Positions 29,489 through 39,531 of a stretch of DNA of 64,000 nt are shown piece after piece. Each line of letters begins with the position of its first letter. The first letter of the stretch is position 1. The stretch is taken from assembly GCF_000239855.1 (NCBI RefSeq), contig NZ_BADT01000170.1:1-64000 (forward strand), written 5' to 3'. Source of the stretch: Pseudoalteromonas sp. BSi20652 (GTDB lineage Bacteria; Pseudomonadota; Gammaproteobacteria; Enterobacterales; Alteromonadaceae). A program made the position numbers and the translations under genes. The notes beneath the pieces are model-generated. The model ran no database searches. It saw nothing but the letters and a program-made list of their open reading frames with translations, and was not told the origin of the DNA.

Positions 29489-30673
29489 ATGACCCAAGTA
29501 GATGTAATTGTAATAGGTGCGGGAGCAGCAGGATTAATGTGTGCAGCGCAAGCTGGATACCGTGGCCGAAGCGTTACAGTACTTGATATGGGAAAAAAAC
29601 CAGGTCGTAAAATTTTAATAAGTGGTGGTGGACGTTGTAATTTTACAAATGAAAACGCAACCCCTGATAACTACTTATGCGCAAACTCTCATTTTGTTAA
29701 ATCGTGTTTAAGTCGCTATACACAGCATGACTTTATTGAGTTAGTGGACAGGCATGGCTTGGCATATCACCATAAAACACTAGGCCAGCTATTTTGTGAT
29801 AACAATGCCCAAGATATTGTGAATATTTTACTGACCGAATGTGAGTGGGCAGGAGTAAATATAAAGCTACGCAATGAAGTGATCAGCGTGTCAAAAACCG
29901 AAACTGGTTATAGTGTTATCACAGAGCAAGAAGCATTAAGCTGTGAGTCGTTAGTCATTGCATCAGGTGGCTTAACCATGCCAAAGCTAGGTGCAACACC
30001 TATCGGTTATAAAGTTGCTGAGCAATTTGGTTTAAATGTTTTGCCAACAATGGCAGCACTGGTGCCGTTTACTTTGCATCAGCACGATAAAGAGCGTTTT
30101 GAAGGGCTTTCGGGAATTAGTATCCCATGTGAGGTTTCAAGCGAAGACGGCACCGTATTTAAAGAGAATATCCTCTTTACTCACCGGGGGTTATCGGGTC
30201 CTGCAATATTGCAAATAAGCTCATTTTGGCGAGCAGGGCAGGCTGTAACTATAAACCTATTACCTGGAATCGATTTAAGGCAGCAACTTGCTGATTGGCG
30301 AGAAATGCAAGCCCAAAAGTCGTTAAAAAACAGCCTGGCAACTATTTTGCCTAAACGTTTTATAGAAATATTGCACGAAAGCAAAGCGCTTCCAGATTGT
30401 AATATTAATCAGCTTACACATGCCCAAATTGATGAGTTAGTGAGTTACATCCATGCTTGGCAAATTAAACCAAATGGCACTGAAGGTTATAGAACCGCAG
30501 AAGTAACATTAGGCGGTGTAGATACCGACGAATTAAGTTCAAAAACATTTGAAGCTAAAAAAGCCAAAGGCCTTTACTTTATAGGTGAAGTAACTGATGT
30601 AACGGGTTGGTTGGGCGGCTACAATTTTCAGTATGCTTGGAGCTGTGGATTTGCTGCAGGGCAGTATGCTTAA
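29489..30673 (+). CDS. BaiN/YhiN (HI0933) family flavoprotein
   Basis: NAD(P)/FAD-dependent oxidoreductase of 394 residues in the HI0933/YhiN family. The N-terminal FAD-binding motif is VIVIGAGAAGLMCAAQAG, followed by the family signature KILISGGGRCNFTNEN near 42-55. The C-terminal FAD-contact segment is GLYFIGEVTDVTGWLGGYNFQYAWSCG (described from about residue 362). Some members act on bile acids or similar substrates, but the reaction in marine bacteria is not known. Its stop overlaps the stop of the convergent diguanylate cyclase by four bases. Confidence 0.88.
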   Translation: MTQVDVIVIGAGAAGLMCAAQAGYRGRSVTVLDMGKKPGRKILISGGGRCNFTNENATPDNYLCANSHFVKSCLSRYTQHDFIELVDRHGLAYHHKTLGQLFCDNNAQDIVNILLTECEWAGVNIKLRNEVISVSKTETGYSVITEQEALSCESLVIASGGLTMPKLGATPIGYKVAEQFGLNVLPTMAALVPFTLHQHDKERFEGLSGISIPCEVSSEDGTVFKENILFTHRGLSGPAILQISSFWRAGQAVTINLLPGIDLRQQLADWREMQAQKSLKNSLATILPKRFIEILHESKALPDCNINQLTHAQIDELVSYIHAWQIKPNGTEGYRTAEVTLGGVDTDELSSKTFEAKKAKGLYFIGEVTDVTGWLGGYNFQYAWSCGFAAGQYA

Positions 30674-31785
30674 GTATGTGTTATAGGCTTGTTTGAGTTG
30701 GCTAAATGAGCGTTAATAACTGCGTTTTTATCGCTTATACATACTTTATTACGCCCATTATTTTTAGCTTTATAGAGTGCTTTATCTGCACGCTCTAATA
30801 GTTTTGATACGGTGTCGTCTTTTTGCATGATTGCTAAACCAATACTGATAGTAAGTGCTATATTTGTAATTGTATTTTTAGCAATATATTCTCTTAACTC
30901 ATTGGCCTGCTTAACACCGTCATTCAACGATGTATCTGATAAAATAATCGTAAATTCTTCTCCACCCCATCGTGCTATAAGTGCGTTGTTTCCGATTCTG
31001 CTTTTTAGTGTGTTTGCAAATTCAGTTAGTACCTGATCGCCCACTAAATGACCATAGGTATCATTTATGTTTTTAAAGTGATCTATGTCGCAAATAAGAA
31101 CAATATGAGAGGTTTTGCTGGTGGACTTTGTATTGTTAACGATTAATTTGGAGAGCTCAAAATCAAATTTTTGCCTGTTGTATAGCCCTGTTAATTTGTC
31201 TGTTTCTGCTAATTGTTGAATTTTGAGGTTACGAATAGATAATTGGTTATAGGCCGAAAAACGTGCTTTTTCGTAAAATCTAAAAATTAATATATGAGCA
31301 AGACTCACTTCAATCACATTAAATAAAGAGCCTAAACCAATCGTTATTGATTGCTGTTGCTGTAAGTAAACAAGGTATGCACAAATAATAAAAGCGACTA
31401 CGCTTAATGCGCTTCCCCATTTTCTTCCAACTAAAAAAAATGCAAAAGGAGGAATTAAAGTTGCCCAAAACAAAGAGTGCGCATGCCCACCTATAGAAAT
31501 AATAAACAACATTATTAAGCCACATACCATCAAGGTTACAGCCCAAGCTGCAGCATTTACGTTCGCTGACTTGTTAAAGCCAGTATATATACCTAACGAT
31601 ATAAAAAGCCCCAAAGCATCTATTAAGGCAATACCATAGCTTTGGAAATAAAAGAGATTGAGAAGTGTTAAAACTAAAAAGTAAACGGTAGTTATTAGTA
31701 AAGAGTGAGTTATTAAGCGGGTGCGCCAAAAGTCTTTGTGATCTTTTGGGTATTGCGGAGACTCTTTGTACCAAAAATTTAGCAT
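30670..31785 (-). CDS. membrane-bound diguanylate cyclase
   Basis: A 371-residue protein that makes cyclic di-GMP. The N-terminal half (about 25-190) has five to six hydrophobic segments, with no recognised sensor domain name. The C-terminal GGDEF domain begins near residue 200 (TDKLTGLYNRQKF) and has the intact active site RWGGEEF. The inhibitory RxxD I-site, five residues before GGEEF, is absent (GNNA in that place), so product feedback is probably lacking. ATG at 31785 is preferred because AAGAAG lies at proper spacing; an upstream GTG would add two residues. Confidence 0.9.
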   Translation of the reverse strand: MLNFWYKESPQYPKDHKDFWRTRLITHSLLITTVYFLVLTLLNLFYFQSYGIALIDALGLFISLGIYTGFNKSANVNAAAWAVTLMVCGLIMLFIISIGGHAHSLFWATLIPPFAFFLVGRKWGSALSVVAFIICAYLVYLQQQQSITIGLGSLFNVIEVSLAHILIFRFYEKARFSAYNQLSIRNLKIQQLAETDKLTGLYNRQKFDFELSKLIVNNTKSTSKTSHIVLICDIDHFKNINDTYGHLVGDQVLTEFANTLKSRIGNNALIARWGGEEFTIILSDTSLNDGVKQANELREYIAKNTITNIALTISIGLAIMQKDDTVSKLLERADKALYKAKNNGRNKVCISDKNAVINAHLANSNKPITHT

Positions 31786-31884
31786 GGTCACTTCTTTTTT
31801 ATTTATTAATTGTTAAGTATTACTTATTTTAGAAATTGTGTGTAGTAACGAAGAGAATTAATGGGTTTTATAATTTTAAGTTAT

Positions 31885-31917
31885 AAAAAACCGATAATAA
31901 AATAATATCGGTTTTTT
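31885..31917. terminator. intrinsic terminator after ppaC
   Basis: AAAAAACCGATA and TATCGGTTTTTT around a nine-base AT loop. It lies 14 bases beyond the ppaC stop and separates it from the diguanylate cyclase gene on the same strand. Confidence 0.85.
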
Positions 31918-31930
31918 AAATTATGGCAAT

Positions 31931-32857
31931 TTATGCTTTTAAAAATGCATCTTGTAGTGGAGGTACTACTTGCTTTTTACGGCTCAGTACACCCTCTAAC
32001 CATACTTTATCGTTTTCTGGTTTCACACCGTAAGCCTGCTCAACTAAGTTTGCATCGTCAGATACAATCAGCATTTCTGAGCCTTCTTTCATTATATCGG
32101 TAAGTAGTAAAAATACAGAGTGGCGGTTGCCTTCAACTTTTAGCTTAGCAATATCGGCTGCAAGGTCTGCTTTAATGTCGTCAAAAACAGCAAGGTCGAT
32201 TACTTCTAGCTGGCCAATGCCTACTAGTTTACCGTTCATGTTGAAATCTTTAAAGTCACGCATTACTAAATCACGTGCTGGTGTGTCTTCTACCGCAGAT
32301 TTAACACGGAACATATCCATACCCAGTTCTTTAAAATCTTCTACGCCTGCAATTTCGGCTAGCGCTTCAACACATTTAATATCGGCAGTGGTGCATGTTG
32401 GTGATTTAAATATGACTGTGTCGCTTAAAATTGCGCACATCATAATACCAGCGATATCTTTAGGGATTTCGACATTGTAGAAGTCGTACATCATTTTAAT
32501 AATGGTGTTTGAACAACCCACAGGGCGAATCCAACATTCAAGCGGAGTAGATGACGTTAAGTCACCTAACTTATGGTGATCGACCACGCCCACAACGCGC
32601 GCTTGGTCGATATCGTCCGGTGCTTGTGTTTTTTCTGTGTGATCAACTATATAAACATCTTCGCCAGCGTAACTTAATTTAAGCTCTGGTGCTTCGAAGC
32701 CAAATTTATCAAGGATAAATTGAGTTTCTGGTGAAATTTCACCAAGACGTGTTGGAATTGCTGGTTCATCGATTTGGTTTTTTAAATAAGCCAGTGCAAT
32801 TGCACCACAAATTGAATCTGAATCTGGGATTTTATGGCCCACTACATACATAGACAT
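31931..32857 (-). CDS. ppaC: manganese-dependent inorganic pyrophosphatase
   Basis: Family II pyrophosphatase of 308 residues in the DHH phosphoesterase superfamily. The metal ligands are seen in GHKIPDSDSICGA near 8-20, in IVDHTE near 75 and in VVDHHKLGD near 96. The C-terminal DHHA2 domain includes the substrate-binding LEGVLSRKKQVVPPL. This class is less common in gammaproteobacteria than family I Ppa but occurs in Vibrio, Shewanella and Pseudoalteromonas. It stands alone between a terminator and the divergent mutM pair. Confidence 0.95.
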   Translation of the reverse strand: MSMYVVGHKIPDSDSICGAIALAYLKNQIDEPAIPTRLGEISPETQFILDKFGFEAPELKLSYAGEDVYIVDHTEKTQAPDDIDQARVVGVVDHHKLGDLTSSTPLECWIRPVGCSNTIIKMMYDFYNVEIPKDIAGIMMCAILSDTVIFKSPTCTTADIKCVEALAEIAGVEDFKELGMDMFRVKSAVEDTPARDLVMRDFKDFNMNGKLVGIGQLEVIDLAVFDDIKADLAADIAKLKVEGNRHSVFLLLTDIMKEGSEMLIVSDDANLVEQAYGVKPENDKVWLEGVLSRKKQVVPPLQDAFLKA

Positions 32858-32975
32858 TGACGGAACTCCTTTAAATTTGTCGATATTCTAACAAAGTATG
32901 CGCGCTTTAACATATAGACAGTGCAATTAAGTTTTAGTTACACTTTAATATCTTGAATTTACTAGGTGTATTAAT

Positions 32976-33491
32976 ATGCGACTGGGCCGCAAAGGTTGGA
33001 ACAACGTTATAATATTTTCGATGTTGATTATGATCTTCTTTTTAAATGGCTGGCATAAGCAATTTTTAGGCGGGGAGGATCAACCGATGTTACAAGCGGT
33101 GCTCCCCGGGCAAAGTTTTGTATTAACGCTCAAGTTTGTCGATCAAAAAATTGAACGTATAGGAACAAGCTGGCGTACAACCTCACTACAAAAAGACATA
33201 CCGCTTGTGTGGCAAGCATCTGAGCAGCAATTAGGTGATTTAATTAACCAGTGGCAAAGCGCGCAGTTGATGGGCGTTAATGAATCTGTTGTTTTTAATC
33301 CTAATGCACCTTTATACGTTGCTACTTTTGAGTTGGCTGGTGAAAGTTTGCCTTGGGTTTATTTGCTTTATAAAGGCGATGGGCAATATTACTTACTTGA
33401 AAAGAGAAGCCAACGAATACTCGCACTCGATTTAAAAACTGCACAGCAGTTATTTCCTAGTTTTGATTTTTCACAAAGTGAGTTTAATTAA
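32976..33491 (+). CDS. small single-pass membrane protein upstream of mutM
   Basis: A 171-residue protein with one N-terminal hydrophobic segment (VIIFSMLIMIFFLNGW, about 11-26) and a periplasmic-type remainder; no domain is recognised. Its stop overlaps the mutM start by one base (TAATG), so the two are translationally coupled. AGGTG precedes the ATG. Linkage to a DNA-repair gene does not itself show a repair role. Confidence 0.72.
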   Translation: MRLGRKGWNNVIIFSMLIMIFFLNGWHKQFLGGEDQPMLQAVLPGQSFVLTLKFVDQKIERIGTSWRTTSLQKDIPLVWQASEQQLGDLINQWQSAQLMGVNESVVFNPNAPLYVATFELAGESLPWVYLLYKGDGQYYLLEKRSQRILALDLKTAQQLFPSFDFSQSEFN

Positions 33492-34300
33492 TGCCTGAAT
33501 TACCAGAGGTCGAAGTGAGCCGAATGGGCATCACTCCCCACGTACAAAACCAAGTTGTTACAAAGGTAAATATTTACAATGCGAGTATGCGCTGGCCTAT
33601 ACCTGATGATGTTTATCAACTTGAAGGGTTAATAGTGACAAGTGTTGAGCGACGAGCTAAATACTTACTTTTACACTGCGAACTGGGTAGTACTATTTTA
33701 CACTTGGGTATGTCGGGTAATTTGCGTGTTGTAGATAAAAGTGAGCCGCTTAAAAAGCATGACCATGTGGAGTTTATTTTTAGCAACGGTAAAGCACTTC
33801 GCTTAAACGATCCTCGTCGCTTTGGTTGTTGCTTATGGCAAGAGCTAGGCGAAGTGCATAAGCTGCTCTCTAAGCTTGGTCCAGAGCCGCTTACTGATGA
33901 TTTTTTTGCTAAACGTGTGCACGAGCAATCGCGCAATAAAAAAGTACCTGTAAAGCAGTTTATTATGGATAACGCAGTGGTGGTGGGGGTTGGTAATATT
34001 TATGCGAATGAATCGTTATTTAAAGCGGGCATTCATCCAAAGTGTGAAGCAGGCAAAGTTTCACTAAAGCGCTACCAGGCACTTATACCCATTATAAAAG
34101 ACACCCTTGCTGCTGCTATTACGCAAGGGGGTACAACGCTTAAAGATTTTGCACAAAGCGATGGTAAGCCGGGTTATTTTGCTCAGCAGTTATTAGTGTA
34201 TGGGCGTAAAGGCAAGCCATGTATGACGTGCAAAACGCAGCTTGAAGAAATACGATTAGGGCAACGCAGTACTGTTTTTTGTTCAAACTGCCAAAAGTAA
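33491..34300 (+). CDS. mutM: formamidopyrimidine-DNA glycosylase
   Basis: Fpg/MutM base-excision repair enzyme of 269 residues that removes 8-oxoguanine and formamidopyrimidines. The catalytic Pro-2 and Glu-3 are in the N-terminal MPELPEVEVSRMG, the beta-hairpin lysine in ERRAKYLLLH near 57, and the helix-two-turn-helix around QFIMDNAVVVGVGNIYANE near 155-173. The C-terminal four-cysteine zinc finger spans CMTC to CSNC. Length and motifs are complete. Confidence 0.97.
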   Translation: MPELPEVEVSRMGITPHVQNQVVTKVNIYNASMRWPIPDDVYQLEGLIVTSVERRAKYLLLHCELGSTILHLGMSGNLRVVDKSEPLKKHDHVEFIFSNGKALRLNDPRRFGCCLWQELGEVHKLLSKLGPEPLTDDFFAKRVHEQSRNKKVPVKQFIMDNAVVVGVGNIYANESLFKAGIHPKCEAGKVSLKRYQALIPIIKDTLAAAITQGGTTLKDFAQSDGKPGYFAQQLLVYGRKGKPCMTCKTQLEEIRLGQRSTVFCSNCQK

Positions 34301-34326
34301 TAGTTATTTTTAGTTTAGATTAAAAT

Positions 34327-34365
34327 AAAAAACCCGTTGAGACTCAGTATCAACGGGTTTTTTAT
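34327..34365. terminator. bidirectional intrinsic terminator
   Basis: AAAAAACCCGTTGA and TCAACGGGTTTTTT around a nine-base loop, between the convergent mutM and chemoreceptor genes. Confidence 0.9.
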
Positions 34366-34381
34366 TCATTTATTGGGCGGT

Positions 34382-36397
34382 TTAAACTTTAAACTCATCT
34401 ACCGATAGACGCAGTTCTTCAGCTAGCTTTGCAACTTCAGAGCTTGAGATGTTTGTTTGACTAGCACCTTCAGCTGTTTGTTCTGCAATGGTCACTATTG
34501 ATTCTAGGCGTTCGCTAATTTCTTGAGCTACTTGCTGCTGCTCTTGCGCTGCTGTTGATATTTCTTCACTTACATCGTGAGCTTGCGAAACGGCAAATGT
34601 AATTGAGTCAAGAGCACTACTTGCTAAGTCGGTTTGCTCAACACATGATATAGCACGCTGCTTACCTTTACTCATTGCGGTTACTGCAGCCTCTGCGCCA
34701 GTTTGAAGCGATTCAATCATTGATTGAATCTCTTGGGTCGACTCTTGTGTTTTACTTGCTAAAGAGCGTACTTCGTCAGCTACAACAGCAAAGCCTCGAC
34801 CATATTCACCAGCACGTGCAGCTTCTATTGCAGCATTTAGTGCTAACAGATTAGTCTGCTCGGCTATTCCGCGTATTACATCTAAAATGCTACCAATTGA
34901 TGCGCTATCTTGGTGTAGTTTATTAATTACTAGCGAGGCATCATCCACTTCACGAGCTAACTGCTCGATTGTTGCTTTATTATTATTTGAAATGCCTTTA
35001 ACGCGTTCAGCTTCTTTATCAGCATTTTTAATTTCGCTAAGTGCTTGTTGAGCGCTGTTGCTAACCGTTTGCGATGTACTGCTCATTTCGGTTGTTGCTG
35101 TTGCTGCTTGTTCAACTTGTGCTTGCTGATTACGGATTGCTTTGCTTGATTCTGCTGTAATTGCAGATGTTTGCTCTGAGGCGGCTGCAAGTTGAGTAGA
35201 TCGAGAAATAATACCTTTAATTAAGCTGCGTAAGCTATCAATTAAAGTGTTACAGCTCCTAGATAGTTCACCAAATTCATCTTTAGCACTATCATCTAAA
35301 CGTTGCGTCATGTCGCCACTGGCAACAATATCTAAAATACGGTTAACTTCAGCAAGAGGTTTAGTAATGCGGCTAACGGTAATAATTGCAATTACTACAG
35401 CTAAAAGAGTGGCTATAATCATACCTACCCATGTCCATAAATTAGCTGAGTCTACGTCGCTACGCACACCTTGTTGTAATTTAAACGCAACGTCACTTGC
35501 TTGATTTACTAGCTCGTCAATTTGATTAAGTGCCATTTTGGTTGCTTGCTCTGATTGTGCAAGCTCTGACTGTGTTAGCGCAATGGAATCAATTAAGCGT
35601 TTTTTGTTAGCAGCTAAACCGTTATTACCTTTAATATTACCTTCTAAAGTATCAACGTATTCTTTTAGGCTTGAATATAAATCGCTATGAGTTTGCTCTA
35701 TAGCGGGCTTAATTAATGCAACTGTGCGTATTACCTCTTCAAGATAGTATGTTTGTTCGTTTTTCACGATATCGAGAGTATTAAGGGTTTTAACTGTTAG
35801 CATATCAGTGCTGTTACTTACTACTGACATAAAGTTGTTTTCTAGATTGTTTGCAGCTTGATAGGCGCGGGGATGATTTTGTTCAAATCCATCAATGTCA
35901 GTAATATCAAGAACAATTGAATTAGCATCTTCAGCACTTAGTTCTATATTTTCTAATTGTGCCTTTAGTTTTTTATTTATTGCAAGTTGTTTGCTTTTAT
36001 CGCTTAGCAAGCTCTCAACCGTAGTCAAGAAGCTTAAATAAGTTTTTTCTACGTTTTGGCTACTTTGATTGAGTGCAGCGTCGTTTTTAACTACATCTTG
36101 TAATTCTCGATGAAGAGTATTAAACAATTGCTTTTGTTCAAGTACCTGTTTTTTTATTGGCTCGAGTTCAATTGCGGAAGATGTATAAAAGCTAGCTTGG
36201 GCTGCTTTACTCATTAAAATAAATTCGGCTTGTAATTCAGAACTTTTATTTAATGCTGGAAGTGATAGTTGATTCACTTTTTGAGTCGAACGATCAATAT
36301 TTGCTATTTTTATTAAAGAATTTCCACCAATTATTAAAAGTAATAGTGTGATGAATATAAAACCACCCCAAATACGCTGGCTTACTGTTAGATTCAT
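34382..36397 (-). CDS. methyl-accepting chemotaxis protein
   Basis: Chemoreceptor of 671 residues. Membrane segment 1 is near residues 8-30, followed by a long helical periplasmic sensor region (about 31-315) of unrecognised ligand. Membrane segment 2 is near 320-342, then a HAMP domain and the cytoplasmic signalling helix. The hairpin tip is [20 protein letters not shown] with [18 protein letters not shown] at 36397 follows GGAAATC and starts just before membrane segment 1; an upstream TTG is less likely. A sigma-28-like promoter precedes it. Confidence 0.94.
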   Translation of the reverse strand: MNLTVSQRIWGGFIFITLLLLIIGGNSLIKIANIDRSTQKVNQLSLPALNKSSELQAEFILMSKAAQASFYTSSAIELEPIKKQVLEQKQLFNTLHRELQDVVKNDAALNQSSQNVEKTYLSFLTTVESLLSDKSKQLAINKKLKAQLENIELSAEDANSIVLDITDIDGFEQNHPRAYQAANNLENNFMSVVSNSTDMLTVKTLNTLDIVKNEQTYYLEEVIRTVALIKPAIEQTHSDLYSSLKEYVDTLEGNIKGNNGLAANKKRLIDSIALTQSELAQSEQATKMALNQIDELVNQASDVAFKLQQGVRSDVDSANLWTWVGMIIATLLAVVIAIITVSRITKPLAEVNRILDIVASGDMTQRLDDSAKDEFGELSRSCNTLIDSLRSLIKGIISRSTQLAAASEQTSAITAESSKAIRNQQAQVEQAATATTEMSSTSQTVSNSAQQALSEIKNADKEAERVKGISNNNKATIEQLAREVDDASLVINKLHQDSASIGSILDVIRGIAEQTNLLALNAAIEAARAGEYGRGFAVVADEVRSLASKTQESTQEIQSMIESLQTGAEAAVTAMSKGKQRAISCVEQTDLASSALDSITFAVSQAHDVSEEISTAAQEQQQVAQEISERLESIVTIAEQTAEGASQTNISSSEVAKLAEELRLSVDEFKV

Positions 36398-36430
36398 AAG
36401 ATTTCCACTCAAAAGTACTTCAATTAAAAC

Positions 36431-36457
36431 TTATCGGCGTTTATTCAAATAAGTTAA
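36431..36457 (-). promoter_or_regulatory. sigma-28 (FliA) promoter of the chemoreceptor gene
   Basis: On the minus strand a perfect -10 GCCGATAA (36438-36431) is preceded, after exactly 15 bases, by TTAA (36457-36454), one change from the TAAA -35. This is the promoter class of flagellar late genes and chemoreceptors, and fits the downstream gene. Confidence 0.75.
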
Positions 36458-36533
36458 GTAATTAAAATCAATTACTTTCATTAATTCTAACTATTAATTT
36501 ATAAATCTAACAGATGTATTAGTATTTTTCAGT

Positions 36534-37352
36534 TTATTTAGACAAAAGGTGGGATTTTTCTTTAATTATTTTTTTACTGCTTAGCTCCATTAGGGTCATG
36601 GTGTTACCCCATACACAGCCTGTATCTAAGGCATGAACCCGTGAATTACCTGTTTTACCTTCAAGTGCGGCCCAGTGGCCAAAAATAATATCGTGTTTAG
36701 ATTTAGCTATATTTGGATGGTTAAACCAGGGAGTGAGTGTTTGGCTGTCGGTTATTGCACCCTTTGCATTAAGCTCGAGTTTGTTATCACTTGTTAAAAA
36801 GCGCATACGGGTAAAATAGTTAACTATGTATCTAAACTTTGCAAAGTCATCAAGATTGCTTGACCACTGCTCCGGGTGAGGTTGATACATGTGTTCAAAA
36901 AATGCTTTAGCATTGTTTGATTGATAACAGCTTTGTGCAAATTGCGCTTGTTTTAGCGCATCTTCAATAGACCAGTCGGGGTTTAATCCGGCATGAGATA
37001 TAAAGCAGTTATGTTTTATAAGCTCTAAGGCCAATGGCTGGGTTTGTAAAAAAGCGATGTAATGCGCTAATTTTGGGCTTTCAAATATTGGGTTTAGTTT
37101 ATCTTTTGGATTGGTGGGTTTGTTAAGAAAGTAGCAGGCAACCATGTGAAGATCGTGATTGCCTAGAGTGATGGTCATACTATTTTGATGTTGGTAAATA
37201 TAGTCTAAGCAGACTAGGGAGTCAGATCCGCGGGCAACTATGTCGCCAACTAAATAAAGGTGATCTTTGCTTGGGTTAAAATCAACCCGTTGCAAAAGGA
37301 TGTTAAATTCACTAAAACACCCTTGTAAATCACCTATCGCATAATCTGCCAT
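36534..37352 (-). CDS. apaH: symmetrical bis(5'-nucleosyl)-tetraphosphatase
   Basis: ApaH of 272 residues, a metallophosphatase that splits Ap4A and removes Np4 caps from RNA. The phosphoesterase motifs are YAIGDLQGCFSEF at the N-terminus, LVGDIVARG near 35, and TLGNHDLHM near 62. The last gene of the lptD-surA-pdxA-rsmA-apaG-apaH operon; it starts eight bases after apaG. Confidence 0.95.
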   Translation of the reverse strand: MADYAIGDLQGCFSEFNILLQRVDFNPSKDHLYLVGDIVARGSDSLVCLDYIYQHQNSMTITLGNHDLHMVACYFLNKPTNPKDKLNPIFESPKLAHYIAFLQTQPLALELIKHNCFISHAGLNPDWSIEDALKQAQFAQSCYQSNNAKAFFEHMYQPHPEQWSSNLDDFAKFRYIVNYFTRMRFLTSDNKLELNAKGAITDSQTLTPWFNHPNIAKSKHDIIFGHWAALEGKTGNSRVHALDTGCVWGNTMTLMELSSKKIIKEKSHLLSK

Positions 37353-37360
37353 CTAAGTAC

Positions 37361-37750
37361 TTAATGCAAAATGTTAGGGCAAGCCAAACGAAACACATTA
37401 ATAGGCGCTTGAAACGTAGAGCCAAATTCGTTGCGTAACGTATAGTGCCCTTGCATAGTACCTACTGGGGTATCTAAAATTGCACCACTGGTGTATTTAA
37501 AGCTCTCGCCTGGACCAATGTCGGGCATTTCACCAACAACGCCTTCACCTTCTACTACCACTTCTTTGCCATTTGCATCGGTAATTAACCAATAGCGACT
37601 CAGTAATTTTGCACTACATAAACTGTGGTTTTTAATTGTTACAGAGTAAGCAAATACGTACTTTTCAAGCTCAGGTTGGGATTGGCCTTCTACATAAAAT
37701 GTTTCTACAGATACCTTTACAGGCGATCCAATATTACTGCTTGTTGTCAT
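37361..37750 (-). CDS. apaG: ApaG protein
   Basis: ApaG/CorD, 129 residues, a fibronectin-III-like fold of unknown biochemical role, associated with ApaH. Family segments [24 protein letters not shown] and GTMQGHYTL are visible. Its start overlaps the end of rsmA by 17 bases. Confidence 0.95.
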   Translation of the reverse strand: MTTSSNIGSPVKVSVETFYVEGQSQPELEKYVFAYSVTIKNHSLCSAKLLSRYWLITDANGKEVVVEGEGVVGEMPDIGPGESFKYTSGAILDTPVGTMQGHYTLRNEFGSTFQAPINVFRLACPNILH

Positions 37751-38540
37751 AAATCCAGTTAGCTATATCAATAAATTGTTGTAAAGATAAGCGCTCAGCA
37801 CGTAGCGTTATATCAATGCCAATGCTAGTAAGCTCTTCTGCAGTTAGTAAATTACCTAAACTATTACGCAGTGTTTTACGGCGTTGATTAAAGGCTTCTA
37901 AACACACCGTGTTTAATATTTTAACGCTTTTTGCAGTGCGTTGCTCAGGCTTTTTAGGTATTAAACGTATAACGGCTGAGTCAACCTTTGGCGCCGGTTT
38001 AAAGCATTCAGGCGGTACTTCTATTACTGGCATTGCATTACAGTAATACTGTGTCATTACGCTCAAGCGACCAAATGTTTTACTACCAGGGCCTGCAACC
38101 ATACGCTTTACAACTTCTTTTTGAAGCATAAAGTGCATGTGTTCAATATCATCTGCAAATTCAAAAAGATGAAACAATAACGGGGTAGAAATATTATAAG
38201 GTAAGTTGCCAAACACTTTTAATTTTTTGTCATCTCTAACCAAGCTTGCAAAGTCAAACGTCATTGCATCGCCCTGGTTAACTGTTAGCTTAGGGCCTAA
38301 AAATGGGTGCTCAATTAAACGTTGCGCTAAATCTTTATCTAATTCAACAACCGTTAAGTGGCCACTTAGCTCTGCAACAGGTTCTGTAATTGCACCAAGG
38401 CCAGGGCCAATTTCTACTAGGTTGTCTTCTGGTTTAGGATCGATAGCAGAGACTATTTTATCGATGATCATTTCATCAAATAAGAAGTTTTGCCCAAAAC
38501 GTTTGCGGGCGCGGTGTCCTAAATGTACATTATCGGTCAT
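37734..38540 (-). CDS. rsmA: 16S rRNA (adenine1518-N6/adenine1519-N6)-dimethyltransferase
   Basis: RsmA/KsgA of 268 residues, which dimethylates two adjacent adenines near the 3' end of 16S rRNA during 30S maturation. SAM motif I is [11 protein letters not shown] near 42, the catalytic motif IV is [11 protein letters not shown] near 115, and the N-terminal RKRFGQNFL is typical. It overlaps pdxA by four bases (ATGA type). Confidence 0.97.
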   Translation of the reverse strand: MTDNVHLGHRARKRFGQNFLFDEMIIDKIVSAIDPKPEDNLVEIGPGLGAITEPVAELSGHLTVVELDKDLAQRLIEHPFLGPKLTVNQGDAMTFDFASLVRDDKKLKVFGNLPYNISTPLLFHLFEFADDIEHMHFMLQKEVVKRMVAGPGSKTFGRLSVMTQYYCNAMPVIEVPPECFKPAPKVDSAVIRLIPKKPEQRTAKSVKILNTVCLEAFNQRRKTLRNSLGNLLTAEELTSIGIDITLRAERLSLQQFIDIANWIYDNKQ

Positions 38541-39529
38541 TGATTTTGTGCTTTTTCATGGGCGAGCTTAATTGCTTCGCGGATCGCTAATTCAAAACTG
38601 CCAACATCAGCTTTTCCTGTACCGGCTAAATCTAGCGCTGTACCGTGGTCAACTGAGGTGCGGATAAATGGTAAGCCAAGGGTAATATTTACCGATTTAC
38701 CAAATCCTTTGTATTTTAGCACAGGTAATCCCTGATCGTGATACATCGCAAGCACGGCATCGGCTTCTGATAGGTATTTATCCTGAAATAAAGTGTCAGC
38801 GGGTAGTGGGCCAATTAAATTCATACCTTCGCTTCTGAGTATTTCAAGCGTTGGGGTGATTGTTTCTATTTCTTCACGCCCTAGATGACCGTCTTCACCT
38901 GCATGAGGGTTTAATCCGCATACTAAAATACGTGGATGTTCAATACCAAACTTAGTTCGTAAATCGTGGTTTAATATACCTGCAACTTTAGTTAAGCGTT
39001 CAGGTGTTATAGCACGAGACACATAAGCAAGTGGGATATGAGTAGTTACAAGTGCGACCCTCAAACCTTCAGTGGCTAATAGCATTACTACATCGGCGGT
39101 ATTTGATTGCTGAGCAAAATATTCAGTGTGACCACTGAACGAAATACCAGCTTTATTAATAATCCCTTTATGTACAGGGCCCGTAACAACAGCATCGAAT
39201 GTGCCGTCCATGTTTTTTTCACTTGCTATTCGCAAGGTATCTAACACGTATTGTCCGTTACCGTCGTTTAGTACACCAAGCTCTACATCTGCACCTAAAT
39301 CAACTTGGTCAATATAAACACTACCAGGAGGAGCGGGAAGTGCTGGCTTATTTGGATCAAATTTAATTAAGTTGATCGTTAAACCAAGGTGTTTTGCACG
39401 TTCTTTAAGTAGTTTGCCATCGGCAAGTACAACAAGTTGAGCATCCCACGCTTGCTGGGCAAGCGTGATGAGTAAGTCAGGGCCAATACCAGCAGGTTCA
39501 CCCGGCGTAATCGCTATTCTTAAGGTCAT
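38537..39529 (-). CDS. pdxA: 4-hydroxythreonine-4-phosphate dehydrogenase
   Basis: PdxA of 330 residues, an NAD- and metal-dependent enzyme of pyridoxal phosphate synthesis. The N-terminus [13 protein letters not shown], the metal-binding histidines in [20 protein letters not shown] and the C-terminal [12 protein letters not shown] are all present. Two bases separate it from surA upstream. Confidence 0.97.
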   Translation of the reverse strand: MTLRIAITPGEPAGIGPDLLITLAQQAWDAQLVVLADGKLLKERAKHLGLTINLIKFDPNKPALPAPPGSVYIDQVDLGADVELGVLNDGNGQYVLDTLRIASEKNMDGTFDAVVTGPVHKGIINKAGISFSGHTEYFAQQSNTADVVMLLATEGLRVALVTTHIPLAYVSRAITPERLTKVAGILNHDLRTKFGIEHPRILVCGLNPHAGEDGHLGREEIETITPTLEILRSEGMNLIGPLPADTLFQDKYLSEADAVLAMYHDQGLPVLKYKGFGKSVNITLGLPFIRTSVDHGTALDLAGTGKADVGSFELAIREAIKLAHEKAQNQ

Positions 39530-39531
39530 AT

